Source: Shewanella intestini (lineage in GTDB: Bacteria > Pseudomonadota > Gammaproteobacteria > Enterobacterales > Shewanellaceae). Taken from it: a DNA stretch of 50,965 nt. The translations under genes were made by a program, and so were the position numbers. Numbering within the stretch: the first letter of the stretch is position 1; each line of letters begins with the position of its first letter. This document shows positions 1-10,184 of the stretch, in pieces. A model generated the notes under the pieces. That model made no database searches and had not been told where the DNA came from. It worked only from the letters and a program-made list of their open reading frames with translations. The stretch lies in NCBI RefSeq assembly GCF_018221465.1, contig NZ_JAAIKR010000020.1, positions 1-50,965 on the forward strand, read 5' to 3'.

Positions 1-71
1 CAGATAAGCAGATAAGCAGATAAGCAGATAAGCAGATAAGCAGATAAGCAGATAAGCAGATAAGCAGATAA
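1..71. repeat. 8-bp tandem repeat, about 9 copies, cut by window edge
   Basis: The octamer CAGATAAG is repeated eight times perfectly, followed by a partial ninth copy. The array begins at the first base, so its true length is unknown. It lies in intergenic DNA beyond the 3' end of lipA and outside its terminator. The unit length is not a multiple of three and stops occur in it, so it is not coding. Copy number is likely to vary by slippage. Confidence 0.95.
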
Positions 72-162
72 TTAAAATTAGTCGAAAGAACCTGTATTGT
101 GGCTAAGAGACTCGCGTAAACACGCAGCTGTACTTGTATTGATATGCGCTGCGAGCGTAGAC

Positions 163-194
163 ACAACAAAGCCACTGTTAAGTGGCTTTGTTGT
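163..194. terminator. Bidirectional hairpin terminator downstream of lipA
   Basis: A perfect 14-bp inverted repeat (ACAACAAAGCCACT and its complement) surrounds a GTTA loop. The outer pairs are A/T, so a U-rich flank is available on both strands. It lies 20 bp beyond the lipA stop and probably ends the lipB-lipA transcript. It could also stop transcription entering from the left. Confidence 0.8.
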
Positions 195-213
195 TTTAAT
201 TCAATAGGTTAAT

Positions 214-1179
214 TTATTTTATTTCTTTACCTTGAGCTTGTAAGTCCGCATGGTAGCTAGAGCGCACCATTGGGCCACAGGCTGCATGGGTAAAGCCAAT
301 GCTGTCAGCAAAGGCTTTAAGCTCATTAAACTCTCCTGGTGGGACATAACGCTCAACAGGTAAGTGGAACTTAGACGGCTGTAAATATTGACCTAAAGTG
401 AGCATTTCAACGTTGTGGGCGCGCAGATCGCGCAGCACGTCGGCAATTTCTTCATTGGTTTCCCCTAAGCCCATCATTAAGCCCGATTTAGTCGGTACGT
501 TAGGATGACGCTCTTTAAAGCGCTTAAGTAAGTCTAAGGACCACTGATAGTTCGCACCTGGGCGAGCTTTACGGTAATGCATTGGTGCCGTTTCTAGGTT
601 GTGATTAAACACATCTGGTGGCTCAGTAGCAATGATATCTAATGCAGCGTCAATACGGCCACGAAAGTCAGGCACTAAGATTTCAATTTTTATCTCAGGA
701 TTGAGAATACGTATTTCGCGAATACAATCAGCAAAATGTTGCGCCCCACCATCACGTAAATCATCACGGTCCACTGAGGTTATCACAACATATTTGAGCT
801 TCATATCTTGGATGGTTTGAGCCAGTTTTTTAGGCTCTGCGGCATCAGGTTTAAGTGGGCGGCCGTGGGCTACATCGCAAAATGGGCAGCGACGAGTACA
901 AATAGCACCTAAAATCATAAAGGTTGCCGTGCCGTGGTTAAAACATTCTGCAAGATTAGGGCATGACGCTTCTTCACACACAGAATGCAAGCCATTTTTA
1001 CGTAATGCAGATTTGATTTCAGTAATACGCTGGTTAGATGCTGGCAGTTTTACTCGCAGCCAATCAGGTTTACGTAGCATGGTCTCTTTTTCTGACGGTA
1101 CGACTTTAACAGGAATACGAGATACTTTGTCTGCATCGCGCAGTTTGACACCGGGTTGTAATCTTTCAGGCCTATTCAT
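214..1179 (-). CDS. lipA: Lipoyl synthase
   Basis: Radical SAM enzyme that inserts two sulfurs into the octanoyl chain carried by the E2 subunits and GcvH, the last step of lipoate synthesis. The 321-aa protein is full length. It has the auxiliary-cluster cysteines C68, C73 and C79 (motif [12 protein letters not shown]) and the radical SAM triad C94, C98, C101 (CTRRCPFC). The C-terminal VRSSYHAD segment carries the conserved serine that ligates the auxiliary cluster. The gene starts 1 bp after the lipB stop, so the pair is a tight lipB-lipA unit transcribed leftward into the 163-194 terminator. Nothing is unusual about it. Confidence 0.98.
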   Translation of the reverse strand: MNRPERLQPGVKLRDADKVSRIPVKVVPSEKETMLRKPDWLRVKLPASNQRITEIKSALRKNGLHSVCEEASCPNLAECFNHGTATFMILGAICTRRCPFCDVAHGRPLKPDAAEPKKLAQTIQDMKLKYVVITSVDRDDLRDGGAQHFADCIREIRILNPEIKIEILVPDFRGRIDAALDIIATEPPDVFNHNLETAPMHYRKARPGANYQWSLDLLKRFKERHPNVPTKSGLMMGLGETNEEIADVLRDLRAHNVEMLTLGQYLQPSKFHLPVERYVPPGEFNELKAFADSIGFTHAACGPMVRSSYHADLQAQGKEIK

Positions 1180-1180
1180 A

Positions 1181-1837
1181 TTATTCTTTTAATCCTTGAT
1201 GATGTACCAAATCTTGGTAACCCAATATTTTACTTAATGTTTGTACTAGCTTGTCACCGGCTTCAGTCACTGTTTGTGGGCCGCCAAGGGCTTTACATTG
1301 CACCATTTCAAGACCGGCATAACCACATGGATTAATGCGTTGAAATGGGGCTAAGTCCATGTCTACATTCAGTGCTAACCCATGAAAAGAGCAACCTTTT
1401 CTTATCCGCAGCCCTAACGATGCGACTTTACGTTCATTTATATACACGCCAGGAGCATCGGCTTTTGCGTAAGCGGCAATATCATATTGGTTTAACATAT
1501 CAACAATGCTCTGCTCTATATGGTTAACCAGTTGGCGTACGCCAAGTTTGCTACGTTTGATGTCGATAAGAGGATATAACACTAATTGACCGGGGCCGTG
1601 ATAGGTGACTTGTCCACCGCGGTCAACTTGAATGACAGGAATGTCACCCGGGTTAAGGATATGCTCAGCTTTACCGGCTTGTCCTTGAGTAAAAACGGGG
1701 TTGTGTTCAACAATCCATAATTGATCTTGACTGTCACTATTACGATTGTCGGTGTATTCCTGCATGGCGTGCCAGATAGACTCGTAGTCTTGACGTCCAA
1801 GGTGTCTGATATGTAATGTTTGAGTTTGCAAGGGCAA
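1181..1837 (-). CDS. lipB: Octanoyl-[acyl-carrier protein]:protein N-octanoyltransferase
   Basis: Cytosolic enzyme that moves octanoyl from ACP to the lipoyl-domain lysine, supplying the substrate of LipA. The 218-aa product has the family signature [12 protein letters not shown] at about residues 73-84, the catalytic lysine K137 (NERKVASLG) and the catalytic cysteine C171 (INPCGYAG). Length matches the family. It is the first gene of the lipB-lipA pair; a 108-bp gap separates it from the ybeD homologue upstream, which leaves room for a promoter but none is convincing. Confidence 0.97.
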   Translation of the reverse strand: MPLQTQTLHIRHLGRQDYESIWHAMQEYTDNRNSDSQDQLWIVEHNPVFTQGQAGKAEHILNPGDIPVIQVDRGGQVTYHGPGQLVLYPLIDIKRSKLGVRQLVNHIEQSIVDMLNQYDIAAYAKADAPGVYINERKVASLGLRIRKGCSFHGLALNVDMDLAPFQRINPCGYAGLEMVQCKALGGPQTVTEAGDKLVQTLSKILGYQDLVHHQGLKE

Positions 1838-1945
1838 CCTCTCCCCTTATTAGATACGCGAGCCTAACTAACCTAAAGCACAGTATCTGACTAATTTAGT
1901 CGGGATTATACTGAACTTTAGTGTTGGCAGGGAATATTTTTGTTT

Positions 1946-2212
1946 TTATAGTACGCGTTTAACGCCGTCAATGGCAGCAAGCTCTGTGTAAGCTCGCTCA
2001 ATGTGTTCTTTACTGGTGACGGTAATACGAATAGTGATCGAGTAATAACTGCCTTTACTGGATGCTTTCGTGGTTGGCATGTAATCCCCAGGAGCTAAAG
2101 CTTGTGCCACTGCAACTACGCGATCGACGAGCGTATCATCTGCATCACCAATCACTTTAAATGGGCATGAATTAGGGAATTCCATTACTTCGTCAAACGT
2201 TGTATTTAACAT
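1946..2212 (-). CDS. ybeD: YbeD/DUF493 family small regulatory-type protein
   Basis: An 88-aa protein of the DUF493/YbeD family, a ferredoxin-like ACT-related fold. The core [18 protein letters not shown] near the N terminus and the C-terminal IDGVKRVL are typical. It lies between dacA and lipB, as in E. coli. The family's function is not settled; its constant place beside lipB suggests a link to lipoate or cell-envelope metabolism, which is inference only. Confidence 0.9.
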   Translation of the reverse strand: MLNTTFDEVMEFPNSCPFKVIGDADDTLVDRVVAVAQALAPGDYMPTTKASSKGSYYSITIRITVTSKEHIERAYTELAAIDGVKRVL

Positions 2213-2291
2213 GGTTTACTCTTTCAGTGTATTTAAAACTTATATGGTGCTGATTATACCTTATTCAAGTCTTTGGGGAGCTGAAAAAATT

Positions 2292-2313
2292 AAAGCCGCA
2301 TAAATGCGGCTTT
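2292..2313 (-). terminator. Terminator after dacA
   Basis: A 10-bp perfect stem (AAAGCCGCAT / ATGCGGCTTT) with a two-base centre. On the minus strand it is followed by TAATTTTTTC, a good U tract. It lies 22 bp beyond the dacA stop, so it ends dacA transcription and separates dacA from ybeD. Confidence 0.85.
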
Positions 2314-2335
2314 AAGTAGTTGAAAAAAATGTTTT

Positions 2336-3544
2336 TTAACTTATCCAACTCGCAAACATTTGTTTGAAATAATCCATTAATTTACTAAACCAACTCCCTT
2401 CTTTTACTTCATTTAAGGTCACTAATGGGAATTTAGCCACATCTTTACCGTCTAGTTGGAAGTAAACAAAACCAACAGTTTCACCTTTGCCTAATGGCGC
2501 AGTTAATTCTTTGGTGAGTTCGAAATTAGCTTTTAGGTTTTTAGCTTGGCCTTTACCAATTGTAATTGGTGTGTCAGTCATTACCCCTAAATCAACAGTT
2601 GGGCGATCGCCATACCAGATTTTTTGAGTAACGAAAGTGTCACCTGCTTTATAAGGCGTTACCGTTTCAAAGAAACGGAAGCCATAGTTAAGTAACTTTT
2701 TGCTTTCAGCTTTTCGTGCAGTTGAGCTTTTCGTGCCCATCACAACAGTAATTAAACGCATGCCGTTGTTAGTCGCAGAGGTGACTAAGTTAAAGCCAGC
2801 ACCTGAGGTGTGACCGGTTTTAATGCCATCGACGTTTAAGCTGGTGTCCCACAATAAACCATTACGATTATATTGTTTAATGCCGTTATAAGTGAATGAC
2901 TTAATGGAATACACTTTATATTCTTCAGGCACATCACGAATTAACGCAGCACCTAAAATCGCCATATCGTGAGCGGTGGTTTTATGGTTGGTAGAATCTA
3001 GACCGTGTGAGTTTTCAAAGAAGCTATGATTCATGCCAAGCTGTTTTGCCCATGAATTCATTAAATCGACAAATGCATCTTCTGTGCCTGCAACATGTTC
3101 AGCCATTGCGACACAAGCGTCGTTACCTGATTGAATGATAATACCGTGGTTTAAGTCATCAACAGTGACTTTTTTACCCACTTCAATAAACATTTTTGAA
3201 GAGTCTGGGAAGTTTTTAGACCACGCTTTTTTAGAGATGGTAACTTCATCAGTTGGTGAGATATTGCCAACTTTAATTTCATGACCAATAACATAACTGG
3301 TCATCATTTTCGTTAAACTTGCAGGATTGCGACTTTGGTGAGAATTCTTTTCTGCGATCACATGGCCAGTATTATAATCCATTAATACATAAGCTTCGGC
3401 AGCAACATGCGGCACGTCAGGAGTGACAACTGGCACGCTTGCATGTGGGCGAATATCTGGCTGAGGCATCGCCGCTAGCGAAGAAAAAGACACGGCACAA
3501 AGTAGTACGAGTGACTTAATAGGGCGGTTAACAATATTGTTCAT
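2336..3544 (-). CDS. dacA: D-alanyl-D-alanine carboxypeptidase (PBP5/6 type)
   Basis: Periplasmic, inner-membrane-anchored low-molecular-weight penicillin-binding protein that trims the terminal D-Ala of pentapeptide stems. From the chosen start (402 aa) there is a signal peptide (about residues 1-25), SxxK with S76 and K79 (ASLTK), SGN at 139-141 and KTG at 242-244. The C-terminal PBP5_C domain ends in an amphipathic helix (WFSKLMDYFKQMFASWIS) that would serve as membrane anchor. The frame stays open to an ATG at 3604 preceded by AAGAG, giving 422 aa. I prefer 3544 because it places the hydrophobic segment at a normal distance, but the upstream start is possible. Confidence 0.95.
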   Translation of the reverse strand: MNNIVNRPIKSLVLLCAVSFSSLAAMPQPDIRPHASVPVVTPDVPHVAAEAYVLMDYNTGHVIAEKNSHQSRNPASLTKMMTSYVIGHEIKVGNISPTDEVTISKKAWSKNFPDSSKMFIEVGKKVTVDDLNHGIIIQSGNDACVAMAEHVAGTEDAFVDLMNSWAKQLGMNHSFFENSHGLDSTNHKTTAHDMAILGAALIRDVPEEYKVYSIKSFTYNGIKQYNRNGLLWDTSLNVDGIKTGHTSGAGFNLVTSATNNGMRLITVVMGTKSSTARKAESKKLLNYGFRFFETVTPYKAGDTFVTQKIWYGDRPTVDLGVMTDTPITIGKGQAKNLKANFELTKELTAPLGKGETVGFVYFQLDGKDVAKFPLVTLNEVKEGSWFSKLMDYFKQMFASWIS

Positions 3545-3707
3545 GGATTGGGCACGTCTCTTGTTAATGAATTTAGCATGACTGTTGAAGTAAGTTATCC
3601 GCAATGGGGCACTCTTATGTCGCTACAATGTTGCAGATTATATCACTTGTAGGCAATGTTTCATTATTAAGGTTCATTCATCAGCTTAATAAATTGCCTA
3701 CCAGAGT

Positions 3708-4550
3708 TTAGTGGCTGCTGTTATTGGGTTCTTTTTGTAATAAGTAGCTCTGTGGATAACCTCTTTGCTTAATTTTTTGCAATAATTGTTCAGCAAGATG
3801 TTGCTGATTTATTGGGCCTAGTTGCAAGCGATAAAAACCGTTTCCGGCAACGACTTCATTGGCAATATCATATTGCTTTGACATCTGCTGCGCCAATGCT
3901 TCAACCCTATTTTTATCTTTTAAGGCAACAACCTGAACAAAGTGCAAACTATCGTCTTGTAAGTTGGCTAATGCAATGGAATGAGGGGAATCAAAATGTA
4001 TCGTTTCAATAGATACTTTGGCTGTGCCGGTCTTTAACATGTCAATTTTATATGCTGCAGCATAAGATAAATCGATAATTCTGCCGGGGTGAAATGGACC
4101 GCGATCATTGACACGGACAATAACCTGTTTGTTGTTTGCTAGGTTGGTTACTTTGACATAACTAGGTAGCGGCAAGGTTTTATGCGCAGCTGTCATTGAA
4201 TACATGTCATAGGTTTCACCATTTGAGGTGAGGTGGCCATGAAACTTAGCGCCATACCAAGAGGCTTCACCTGTTTCAGTAAAGCCTTTGGCTGTGTCAA
4301 GCACGGTGTAAGATTTGCCCTTTACCGTGTAGGTCATGTTATTGCCTTGGCGGCTATAAGGTTCGTACCTTGGGTGAGCATCTTCAATTTTACTGACATC
4401 AGGTGCATTGGTTGGTGCAACATCATGTTTAAGCTGATAACGATCACTTTGACTTTTCGGTTGGTTTGATGTTGAGCACCCACTAAGGGTCAATGACACT
4501 ATCATTGATGCGCTAACAAGTTGTAAAGTGCGTTTAAGACTAATTTGCAT
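3708..4550 (-). CDS. rlpA: Rare lipoprotein A, septal-ring lytic transglycosylase family
   Basis: Outer-membrane lipoprotein of the RlpA family, some members of which cleave peptidoglycan strands lacking stem peptides. The 280-aa product has a lipobox LSGC with acyl-acceptor C25. A double-psi beta-barrel runs from about 93 to 180, with the conserved GEASWYGAKFHG and RVNDRGPFHPGR blocks (H106 and D149 are the probable catalytic positions). A SPOR domain lies at about 203-277, which would bind denuded glycan at the septum. Its start overlaps the mltB stop by 11 bp, so the two are translationally linked in the rodA-mltB-rlpA series. Confidence 0.95.
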   Translation of the reverse strand: MQISLKRTLQLVSASMIVSLTLSGCSTSNQPKSQSDRYQLKHDVAPTNAPDVSKIEDAHPRYEPYSRQGNNMTYTVKGKSYTVLDTAKGFTETGEASWYGAKFHGHLTSNGETYDMYSMTAAHKTLPLPSYVKVTNLANNKQVIVRVNDRGPFHPGRIIDLSYAAAYKIDMLKTGTAKVSIETIHFDSPHSIALANLQDDSLHFVQVVALKDKNRVEALAQQMSKQYDIANEVVAGNGFYRLQLGPINQQHLAEQLLQKIKQRGYPQSYLLQKEPNNSSH

Positions 4551-5538
4551 GATATGCCGCTTCTAATTGTTGGCTAAATTGATAGGCTGCCATGGCATAA
4601 AGCGGGCTGCGGTTATAACGAGTGATGACATAAAAGTTTTTTAAACCGAGCCAATATTCAGTGCTGTTTTTTTGTTGTAATTTCACCAATAATGCCTTTT
4701 GTGAGGCATCAATATCTTTGGCTTTTTTTAAGCTTAAATTAGGGCTGATAATATCTGAGACTTTGTAATGCAAAGGCTCACTTTTCCAAACGTTGGCCTT
4801 GGGTTTGTCATCGCCGTTGTAGCTCATTTTTAGGGCGACAGGTGCGCCCATTTGCCAACCATGTTGGTGGAAATAGTTGGCCACACTGCCAATGGCATCG
4901 GCTTTGCTGCCCAGTAAATCTCGGCGGCCATCGCCATTAAAGTCGACAGCGTAATGGCGGTAACTTGATGGAATAAATTGGCCATAACCCATTGCACCGG
5001 CATACGAACCAAATAAGCTGTCTTTATTTAGCCCTTCTTCTTTGACTAATGACATTAAGTTGCCAAATTCGCTACGAAAAAATTTGGCTCTTGGTGGGTA
5101 GTAAAATCCAAGTGTATATAATGCATCTTGCACTTTGTATTTACCCATGTATCCACCATAAAAGGTTTCAATACCAATAATAGCGACAATGATCTGTGGG
5201 TCGACTTGGAATTTTTTAGCCGCTTTTTCAATGATTCCGGCATTTTCTTGCCAAAATTCAAGCCCTTTTTGTAAACGCTTTTCAGTTAAAAAAATCGGAT
5301 AATATTGATGCCAAGGTTTCGCTTCCCAAGGTCTTGAAATGGCGTCAAGCACCGCTTGGTTATGATGAGATGACGCTAGAAAATCGCTCACTTCAGCTTG
5401 GGTGAACCCATTGGCTATTTGGTTGGTGATAAAAGCTTGTTTCAACGCCTGAGGATCGTTATCAGCAACAGCACAGGTCGTCATGCAGGTATAGACAAGT
5501 ATGCCAGCACTACAGATTGTTGTTATTTTTTTATACAT
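4540..5538 (-). CDS. mltB: Membrane-bound lytic murein transglycosylase B family
   Basis: Lytic transglycosylase that cleaves the MurNAc-GlcNAc bond with 1,6-anhydro product. The 332-aa form starts at the ATG at 5538, which has TAGGT upstream; the frame also opens with TTG codons at 5559 that I reject. It has a hydrophobic signal segment (about 1-25), the catalytic glutamate E124 in IIGIETFYGG, and the GAMGYGQFIPSSYRHYAVDFNG core typical of the SltB/MltB family. I see no proper lipobox (MTTC is poor), so it may be soluble periplasmic rather than lipidated. It sits between rodA and rlpA; E. coli has no transglycosylase gene at this point. Confidence 0.93.
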   Translation of the reverse strand: MYKKITTICSAGILVYTCMTTCAVADNDPQALKQAFITNQIANGFTQAEVSDFLASSHHNQAVLDAISRPWEAKPWHQYYPIFLTEKRLQKGLEFWQENAGIIEKAAKKFQVDPQIIVAIIGIETFYGGYMGKYKVQDALYTLGFYYPPRAKFFRSEFGNLMSLVKEEGLNKDSLFGSYAGAMGYGQFIPSSYRHYAVDFNGDGRRDLLGSKADAIGSVANYFHQHGWQMGAPVALKMSYNGDDKPKANVWKSEPLHYKVSDIISPNLSLKKAKDIDASQKALLVKLQQKNSTEYWLGLKNFYVITRYNRSPLYAMAAYQFSQQLEAAYHAN

Positions 5539-5545
5539 ATTTAAT

Positions 5546-6652
5546 TTACCTATCAACAAATCGTCGGTGAGTATGAATGCTCATTAAAATGCCAAATCCA
5601 GTCATTAAGGTCATCATGGAGGTGCCGCCATAACTGATTAACGGTAACGGCACGCCAACAACAGGTAAAATACCTGAGACCATGCCAATATTGACAAAAA
5701 TATACACAAAGAACGTTAATGTAATACTGCCAGCTAATAAGCGGGCAAAACTGGTTTGGGCGCGTGAAGCAATCACTAAGCCGCGGCCGATAACAAACAG
5801 ATAAACCGCTAACAGCAATAGGCTACCCACTAAACCGAATTCTTCGCCAATGACAGCAAAAATAAAGTCGGTATGACGTTCGGGTAAAAAAGCCAATTGC
5901 GATTGTGTTCCATCAAGCCAACCTTTTCCCCAAATCCCGCCAGAGCCGATGGCAATTTTAGATTGGATAATATGATAACCTGCACCAAGGGGATCGCTTT
6001 CTGGGTTGAGTAGCGTTAACACCCGAGTTCGCTGATAATCATGCATGAGGAAGTACCACAAAATAGGCAACATGGCTAAAACTGATGCCACAATTGCGCC
6101 GACAATTATCCAGCTCATTCCCGATAAAAATAATACAAAAACGCCTGATGCCGCAACGAGAATTGAGGTGCCTAAGTCAGGTTGTTTGGCAATTAATAAT
6201 GTAGGAATTAACAAAATAATTGCGCCACCGGCCAAATAACGTTTTTTGGGCGGCAGAGGAAACTTACTGATATACCACGCCATTGTAATAGGGAATGCCA
6301 GTTTGATTAATTCAGAGGGTTGGAACTCCATAAACCCTAAATTTAACCAGCGTTGCGCCCCTTTATTAATCGTGCCAAAAAAATGCACTCCGAGTAATAA
6401 AATGATGCCTGCAATATAAATCGGTAGCGCCCAACGCCTGAGAATTTCAGGGTTAATTTGGGCAAAAATGAACATAATGGTTAATGATAAACCAATACGG
6501 GTGAGTTGGCGCTCCATCATGGCAAGGTCTTCACCGCTGGCAGAATAAATCACAAATAAGCCAAACACCATTAAGGTGAGCAGTCCAATGAGTAACAGCG
6601 GATCAATATGGATCCGCTGCCACAGTGTTTTCTTTTGATGATGGATATTCAA
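5546..6652 (-). CDS. rodA: Rod-shape SEDS peptidoglycan glycosyltransferase RodA
   Basis: SEDS-family polymerase of the elongasome that extends glycan strands from lipid II and works with PBP2. The 368-aa protein has about ten membrane segments. It keeps the SEDS signatures: [19 protein letters not shown] at about 117-136, the large periplasmic-loop region with [29 protein letters not shown], and the C-terminal [15 protein letters not shown] motif. The gene overlaps mrdA by 4 bp (ATGA), which keeps the two enzyme subunits translationally coupled. Confidence 0.97.
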   Translation of the reverse strand: MNIHHQKKTLWQRIHIDPLLLIGLLTLMVFGLFVIYSASGEDLAMMERQLTRIGLSLTIMFIFAQINPEILRRWALPIYIAGIILLLGVHFFGTINKGAQRWLNLGFMEFQPSELIKLAFPITMAWYISKFPLPPKKRYLAGGAIILLIPTLLIAKQPDLGTSILVAASGVFVLFLSGMSWIIVGAIVASVLAMLPILWYFLMHDYQRTRVLTLLNPESDPLGAGYHIIQSKIAIGSGGIWGKGWLDGTQSQLAFLPERHTDFIFAVIGEEFGLVGSLLLLAVYLFVIGRGLVIASRAQTSFARLLAGSITLTFFVYIFVNIGMVSGILPVVGVPLPLISYGGTSMMTLMTGFGILMSIHTHRRFVDR

Positions 6653-8505
6653 GGTGTCACCTTAGCGTCATCACGTAAAATATATTCGTCTAATAATGCC
6701 CGTGCTAATGGACCGGCATTTGCGCCGCCCCATCCCGCATTTTCTAATACGACAGCTAATACAATAGTGGGTTTTTCGTAAGGGGCATATGCCACAATTA
6801 ATGCGTTATCACGTAAATGGTCGGCAATAGTATCAGCATCATAGCGCTCATTTTCTCTGACACTAAAAACCTGCGCGGTACCGGTTTTCATCGCGGCGGT
6901 GTACTTGGCGTCAGTAAAGCGTGAATGATGAGCCGTTTGGCGTAGGGCTTCATTAATGATGTCCCAATGATGCAGATCGTTTAACACAATCGGATCAATA
7001 GGTGCGATTGGGGTGTCAGTTTTAACGTTGTTAATTTTTTCAGACATTAACAGATGCGGTGTATGTGGCTGACCTTTATTGGCAAGCGTAGCAACCGCGT
7101 TGGCAAGCTGTAATGGCGTGCTTGTCCAATAGCCTTGGCCAATACCGACTGAAATGGTGTCGCCTACATACCAAGGTTGGTTGTAGCGCATTCGTTTCCA
7201 ATCTTTTGATGGCATAATTCCAGTGGATTCTTCATAAATATCAATGCCGGTTTTGCTACCAAAGCCAAAAGGAGTCATAAATGAGCTGAGTTTGTCGATG
7301 CCAGATTTATAAACCAAGTCATAAAAGTAGATATCACAAGATTCAACAATGGCATGATAGACATCTACCCAACCATGACCCCAACGTTTCCAGTCTCGCC
7401 ATTTACGTTTTACCCCAGGAATTTGCCAGAAGCCGGGATCCCAGATACGGGTTTTTTCAGTGACAACTTTATTTTCGAGTCCCATTAAGGCAATAAAAGG
7501 CTTCACGGTAGATGCTGGGGCGTATTGCCCTTGAGTCGCTCGATTAATTAATGGCCGTGATTTATCGTTTAACAATGCGCTATAAGCTTTTGAGGTAATG
7601 CCGTGAACAAATGCGTTAGGGTCGTAACTTGGGCTAGACACCATGGCTAAAACACCACCATCACGTGGGTCGATAGCCACGACTGAACCGCGTCTACCAT
7701 CGAGTAACTTCATGGCTTTTTGCTGTAATTTTAAATCAAGTGTTAAATAAATATCTTCACCAGGGATCGGGGGGTTGACCTTTAGGGTGCGGATCACTCG
7801 GCCACGGTTATTTACCTCTTCTTCTAAATGCCCAGGGGTGCCATGAAGTAAGTGTTCATAGTATTTTTCAATACCTTGTTTACCTATGTCTTTCGTGGCA
7901 GCGTAGTTTTTCCATTGGTCATTCTTTTCTAACATGGTTTTGTCGCGGCTATTAATTTTGCCAACATAACCTAAGACATGGGTCATTAAATCTTTATAAG
8001 GGTAATTACGGCGTAAACCTGCATGCACTGAAATACCCGGGAATTCATGTTGATTGACACTGAACGTCGCCACTTGTTTTTCGGTTAAGCGGTTTTTAAT
8101 CGTCATTGGTTTAAAGCGACGATGGTGAGCGAGTTTTTCAGTAATAGACTCTCGTTCATCCTTAGACAACGGCACATATTGTTCAAGTTTGTCTAATGAC
8201 GCGTTAATATCTTTGACTTTTTCAGGAATGATTTCAAGTGAGTAGAACGGCTGGTTTTCGGCAATGATCTCACCATTACGGTCATAAATAAGACCGCGAC
8301 TCGGAGAGGTCGGGATAACTCTAATTCGGTTATCATTAGAGCGCATTTCATAGGCACTAAATTGTGACACTTGCAGGTGAAAAAGATTAAATAGCAAAAC
8401 ACCTAATAGCAGGAATACACCGATAAAGGTAAATAATGCACGACGCTTAAACAACGAAGCTTCAGCGGCATGATCGTGCATGGTAACGCGCTTTCTTGGC
8501 GACAC
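6649..8505 (-). CDS. mrdA: Penicillin-binding protein 2, elongasome transpeptidase
   Basis: Class B PBP that crosslinks peptidoglycan during cell elongation and pairs with RodA. The 618-aa product has an N-terminal membrane anchor at about 22-45, a pedestal domain with [15 protein letters not shown] at about 70-84, and a transpeptidase domain with SxxK at S332-K335 (ASTVK), SxD at S389-D391 (SCD) and KTG at 540-542. The start at 8505 gives a basic N terminus before the anchor; an internal ATG at residue 9 is the only near alternative. It is followed by rodA with a 4-bp overlap and preceded by rlmH across an 83-bp gap. Confidence 0.97.
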   Translation of the reverse strand: MSPRKRVTMHDHAAEASLFKRRALFTFIGVFLLLGVLLFNLFHLQVSQFSAYEMRSNDNRIRVIPTSPSRGLIYDRNGEIIAENQPFYSLEIIPEKVKDINASLDKLEQYVPLSKDERESITEKLAHHRRFKPMTIKNRLTEKQVATFSVNQHEFPGISVHAGLRRNYPYKDLMTHVLGYVGKINSRDKTMLEKNDQWKNYAATKDIGKQGIEKYYEHLLHGTPGHLEEEVNNRGRVIRTLKVNPPIPGEDIYLTLDLKLQQKAMKLLDGRRGSVVAIDPRDGGVLAMVSSPSYDPNAFVHGITSKAYSALLNDKSRPLINRATQGQYAPASTVKPFIALMGLENKVVTEKTRIWDPGFWQIPGVKRKWRDWKRWGHGWVDVYHAIVESCDIYFYDLVYKSGIDKLSSFMTPFGFGSKTGIDIYEESTGIMPSKDWKRMRYNQPWYVGDTISVGIGQGYWTSTPLQLANAVATLANKGQPHTPHLLMSEKINNVKTDTPIAPIDPIVLNDLHHWDIINEALRQTAHHSRFTDAKYTAAMKTGTAQVFSVRENERYDADTIADHLRDNALIVAYAPYEKPTIVLAVVLENAGWGGANAGPLARALLDEYILRDDAKVTP

Positions 8506-8588
8506 TCAATTATCTCCAGCTTAGTCTATGAAGGCGAATAAAACGATCACTTTAGCAGTTGCACAAGGTTAACATAAGCGGCTGACAA

Positions 8589-9059
8589 TTATTCCCTGTG
8601 ATAAGGGTGATTGTTATTGATGCTCCAGGCGCGATATAAACTTTCGCTGACTAAAACACGTACAAGCGGATGCGGCAAGGTGAGTGCTGACAAACACCAG
8701 CTTTGATTAGCCGCAGCTTTACAAGCAGGTGATAAACCTTCTGGGCCGCCTATGAGTAAACTGACATCTCGGCCATCGAGTTGCCATTTTTCCATTTGCT
8801 GAGCCAGTTGAGGCGTGGTCCAGTTTTTGCCCGGTAAATCGAGACTGACAATATGATTACCTTTATTCACTGCAGCGAGCATGAGTTCGCCTTCTTTTTG
8901 CAGTATTCGGGCAATATCGGCATTTTTACCACGCTTGCCTGCAGGGATTTCAATGAGCTCAAGCGCCATATCCCTTGGGAAGCGGCGTTGATACTCTTCA
9001 AAACCTGTGGTAACCCACGCAGGCATTTTTGTGCCGACGGCAATAAGCTGTAGCTTCAT
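8589..9059 (-). CDS. rlmH: 23S rRNA (pseudouridine1915-N3)-methyltransferase
   Basis: SPOUT-fold methyltransferase that modifies pseudouridine 1915 in helix 69 of 23S rRNA, acting on the assembled 70S ribosome. The 156-aa protein has the SAM-binding knot with [14 protein letters not shown] (GGPEG at 104-108) and the C-terminal [20 protein letters not shown] that ends in the conserved YHR. Its ATG shares one base with the rsfS stop (TAATG), so it is translationally coupled to the ribosome-silencing factor, as in many proteobacteria. Confidence 0.97.
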   Translation of the reverse strand: MKLQLIAVGTKMPAWVTTGFEEYQRRFPRDMALELIEIPAGKRGKNADIARILQKEGELMLAAVNKGNHIVSLDLPGKNWTTPQLAQQMEKWQLDGRDVSLLIGGPEGLSPACKAAANQSWCLSALTLPHPLVRVLVSESLYRAWSINNNHPYHRE

Positions 9060-9388
9060 TAGGCGTCTTGTTCAGTCCACAATTTTTCAAGTTGGTAATA
9101 TTCGCGTGTGTCTTCTTGCATGACGTGCAAGATTACGTCACCAAGGTCAACCAGAACCCATTCGCTGCTATCGCGGCCTTCAACACCAAGCGGTGGCACG
9201 TTTGCCCCTTTAGCTTCAACGACAACGTGTTCGCTAATTGCGCGTACGTGAGTTTTTGAAGTACCAGTACAAATCACCATGGTTTCAGTGATAGTTGATT
9301 GATTGGCAACATCTAATACTGTGATGTTTTTTGCTTTTAAGTCGTCGATTTTATCGAGAACAAATTGTTTCAGTTCGGTGCTTTGCAC
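9059..9388 (-). CDS. rsfS: Ribosomal silencing factor RsfS (Iojap family)
   Basis: Binds ribosomal protein uL14 and blocks subunit joining under nutrient limitation. I choose the GTG at 9388 (109 aa, [20 protein letters not shown]): a strong GAGGT lies 7 bases upstream, and the length fits the family. The frame remains open to 9451, but that would add about 21 residues not typical of RsfS. Family landmarks are [19 protein letters not shown] and [21 protein letters not shown], followed by [10 protein letters not shown]. Confidence 0.95.
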   Translation of the reverse strand: MQSTELKQFVLDKIDDLKAKNITVLDVANQSTITETMVICTGTSKTHVRAISEHVVVEAKGANVPPLGVEGRDSSEWVLVDLGDVILHVMQEDTREYYQLEKLWTEQDA

Positions 9389-9563
9389 GCGAATTACCTC
9401 ATTAGTCAAAAATAACGGAGCATTATACGCAAAATGCCTATCAATGCGCAATTAAGAGCCAGCTTAGACGGAGTAAATTTATTCATTCCTTCGCGGATGT
9501 TATCTAAATGGTGCAATTTTGTTGATGTTAATGTGACGTTAGAGCTTGGATATGAAATTAGGC

Positions 9564-10184
9564 TTAACTAACACCGTATAATTGATGCTGTTGAATATAT
9601 TGTGCGGTGTATGGCATTAACATGGCGTCGGTGCTATTGCGATGTTGAATGCGCGCACGAATTTCAGTTGATGAAATGGCTAGTAACTGACTTTTAATAC
9701 GATGGATTTGTCCTGTTTGTTGATTATCGTGCTGGTTTCTTTGGTTGAGTTGTTGCTGCATACAAGAGTCAGCAGGTAGTTGCCAACCGGGTCTAGCACA
9801 TAAGGCAATATGACAATAATTAAACAGTGACTGCCAGTTATACCAAGACGGCAAGTTGATAAATGAGTCCATGCCCATGATGAAATAAAATGTGTGCTGA
9901 GGGTATTTTTGCTTCAGCAGCTTTAATGTGGTGACAGAATACGATGGGGCGTTTCTGGTGGCTTCAATATCGCACAGCTCAAACGCTTGAAATTGCTGAC
10001 ACACTTGCTTGACCATATTTAATCGATGCTCAGTGCTGACCGATGTTTGGCTTTTGTGTGGCGGTATGTGGTTGGGCATCAACCAAACGTTATCAAGTTG
10101 GAGTTGTTGATAAGCATCTAAGGCGGGTTGAATATGACCAATATGGATTGGGTCGAAGGTGCCGCCTAAAATACCAATGCGCAT
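9564..10184 (-). CDS. nadD: Nicotinate-nucleotide adenylyltransferase
   Basis: Adenylates nicotinate mononucleotide to deamido-NAD in NAD synthesis. The 206-aa protein has the nucleotidyltransferase signature GGTFDPIHIGH at 7-17 and the second ATP-binding motif ISSTEIRARI near residues 168-177. The gene begins at the base next to the holA stop with no gap, so it is in the lptE-holA-nadD unit. A 175-bp gap without a gene follows before rsfS; I see no clear terminator in it. Confidence 0.96.
   Translation of the reverse strand: MRIGILGGTFDPIHIGHIQPALDAYQQLQLDNVWLMPNHIPPHKSQTSVSTEHRLNMVKQVCQQFQAFELCDIEATRNAPSYSVTTLKLLKQKYPQHTFYFIMGMDSFINLPSWYNWQSLFNYCHIALCARPGWQLPADSCMQQQLNQRNQHDNQQTGQIHRIKSQLLAISSTEIRARIQHRNSTDAMLMPYTAQYIQQHQLYGVS

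Noticed and set aside
1-71. Repeat array as a CRISPR
   Set aside because: Units are 8 bp and contiguous, with no spacers; the same applies to the repeats at 31387 and 50895.
4540-5538. MltB as a lipoprotein
   Set aside because: The only cysteine near the signal end is preceded by M-T-T, a poor lipobox; a signal peptidase I site after CAVA is more likely.
9389-9451. N-terminal extension of rsfS
   Set aside because: The GTG at 9388 has an ideal GAGGT; the extra 21 residues are not found in the family.
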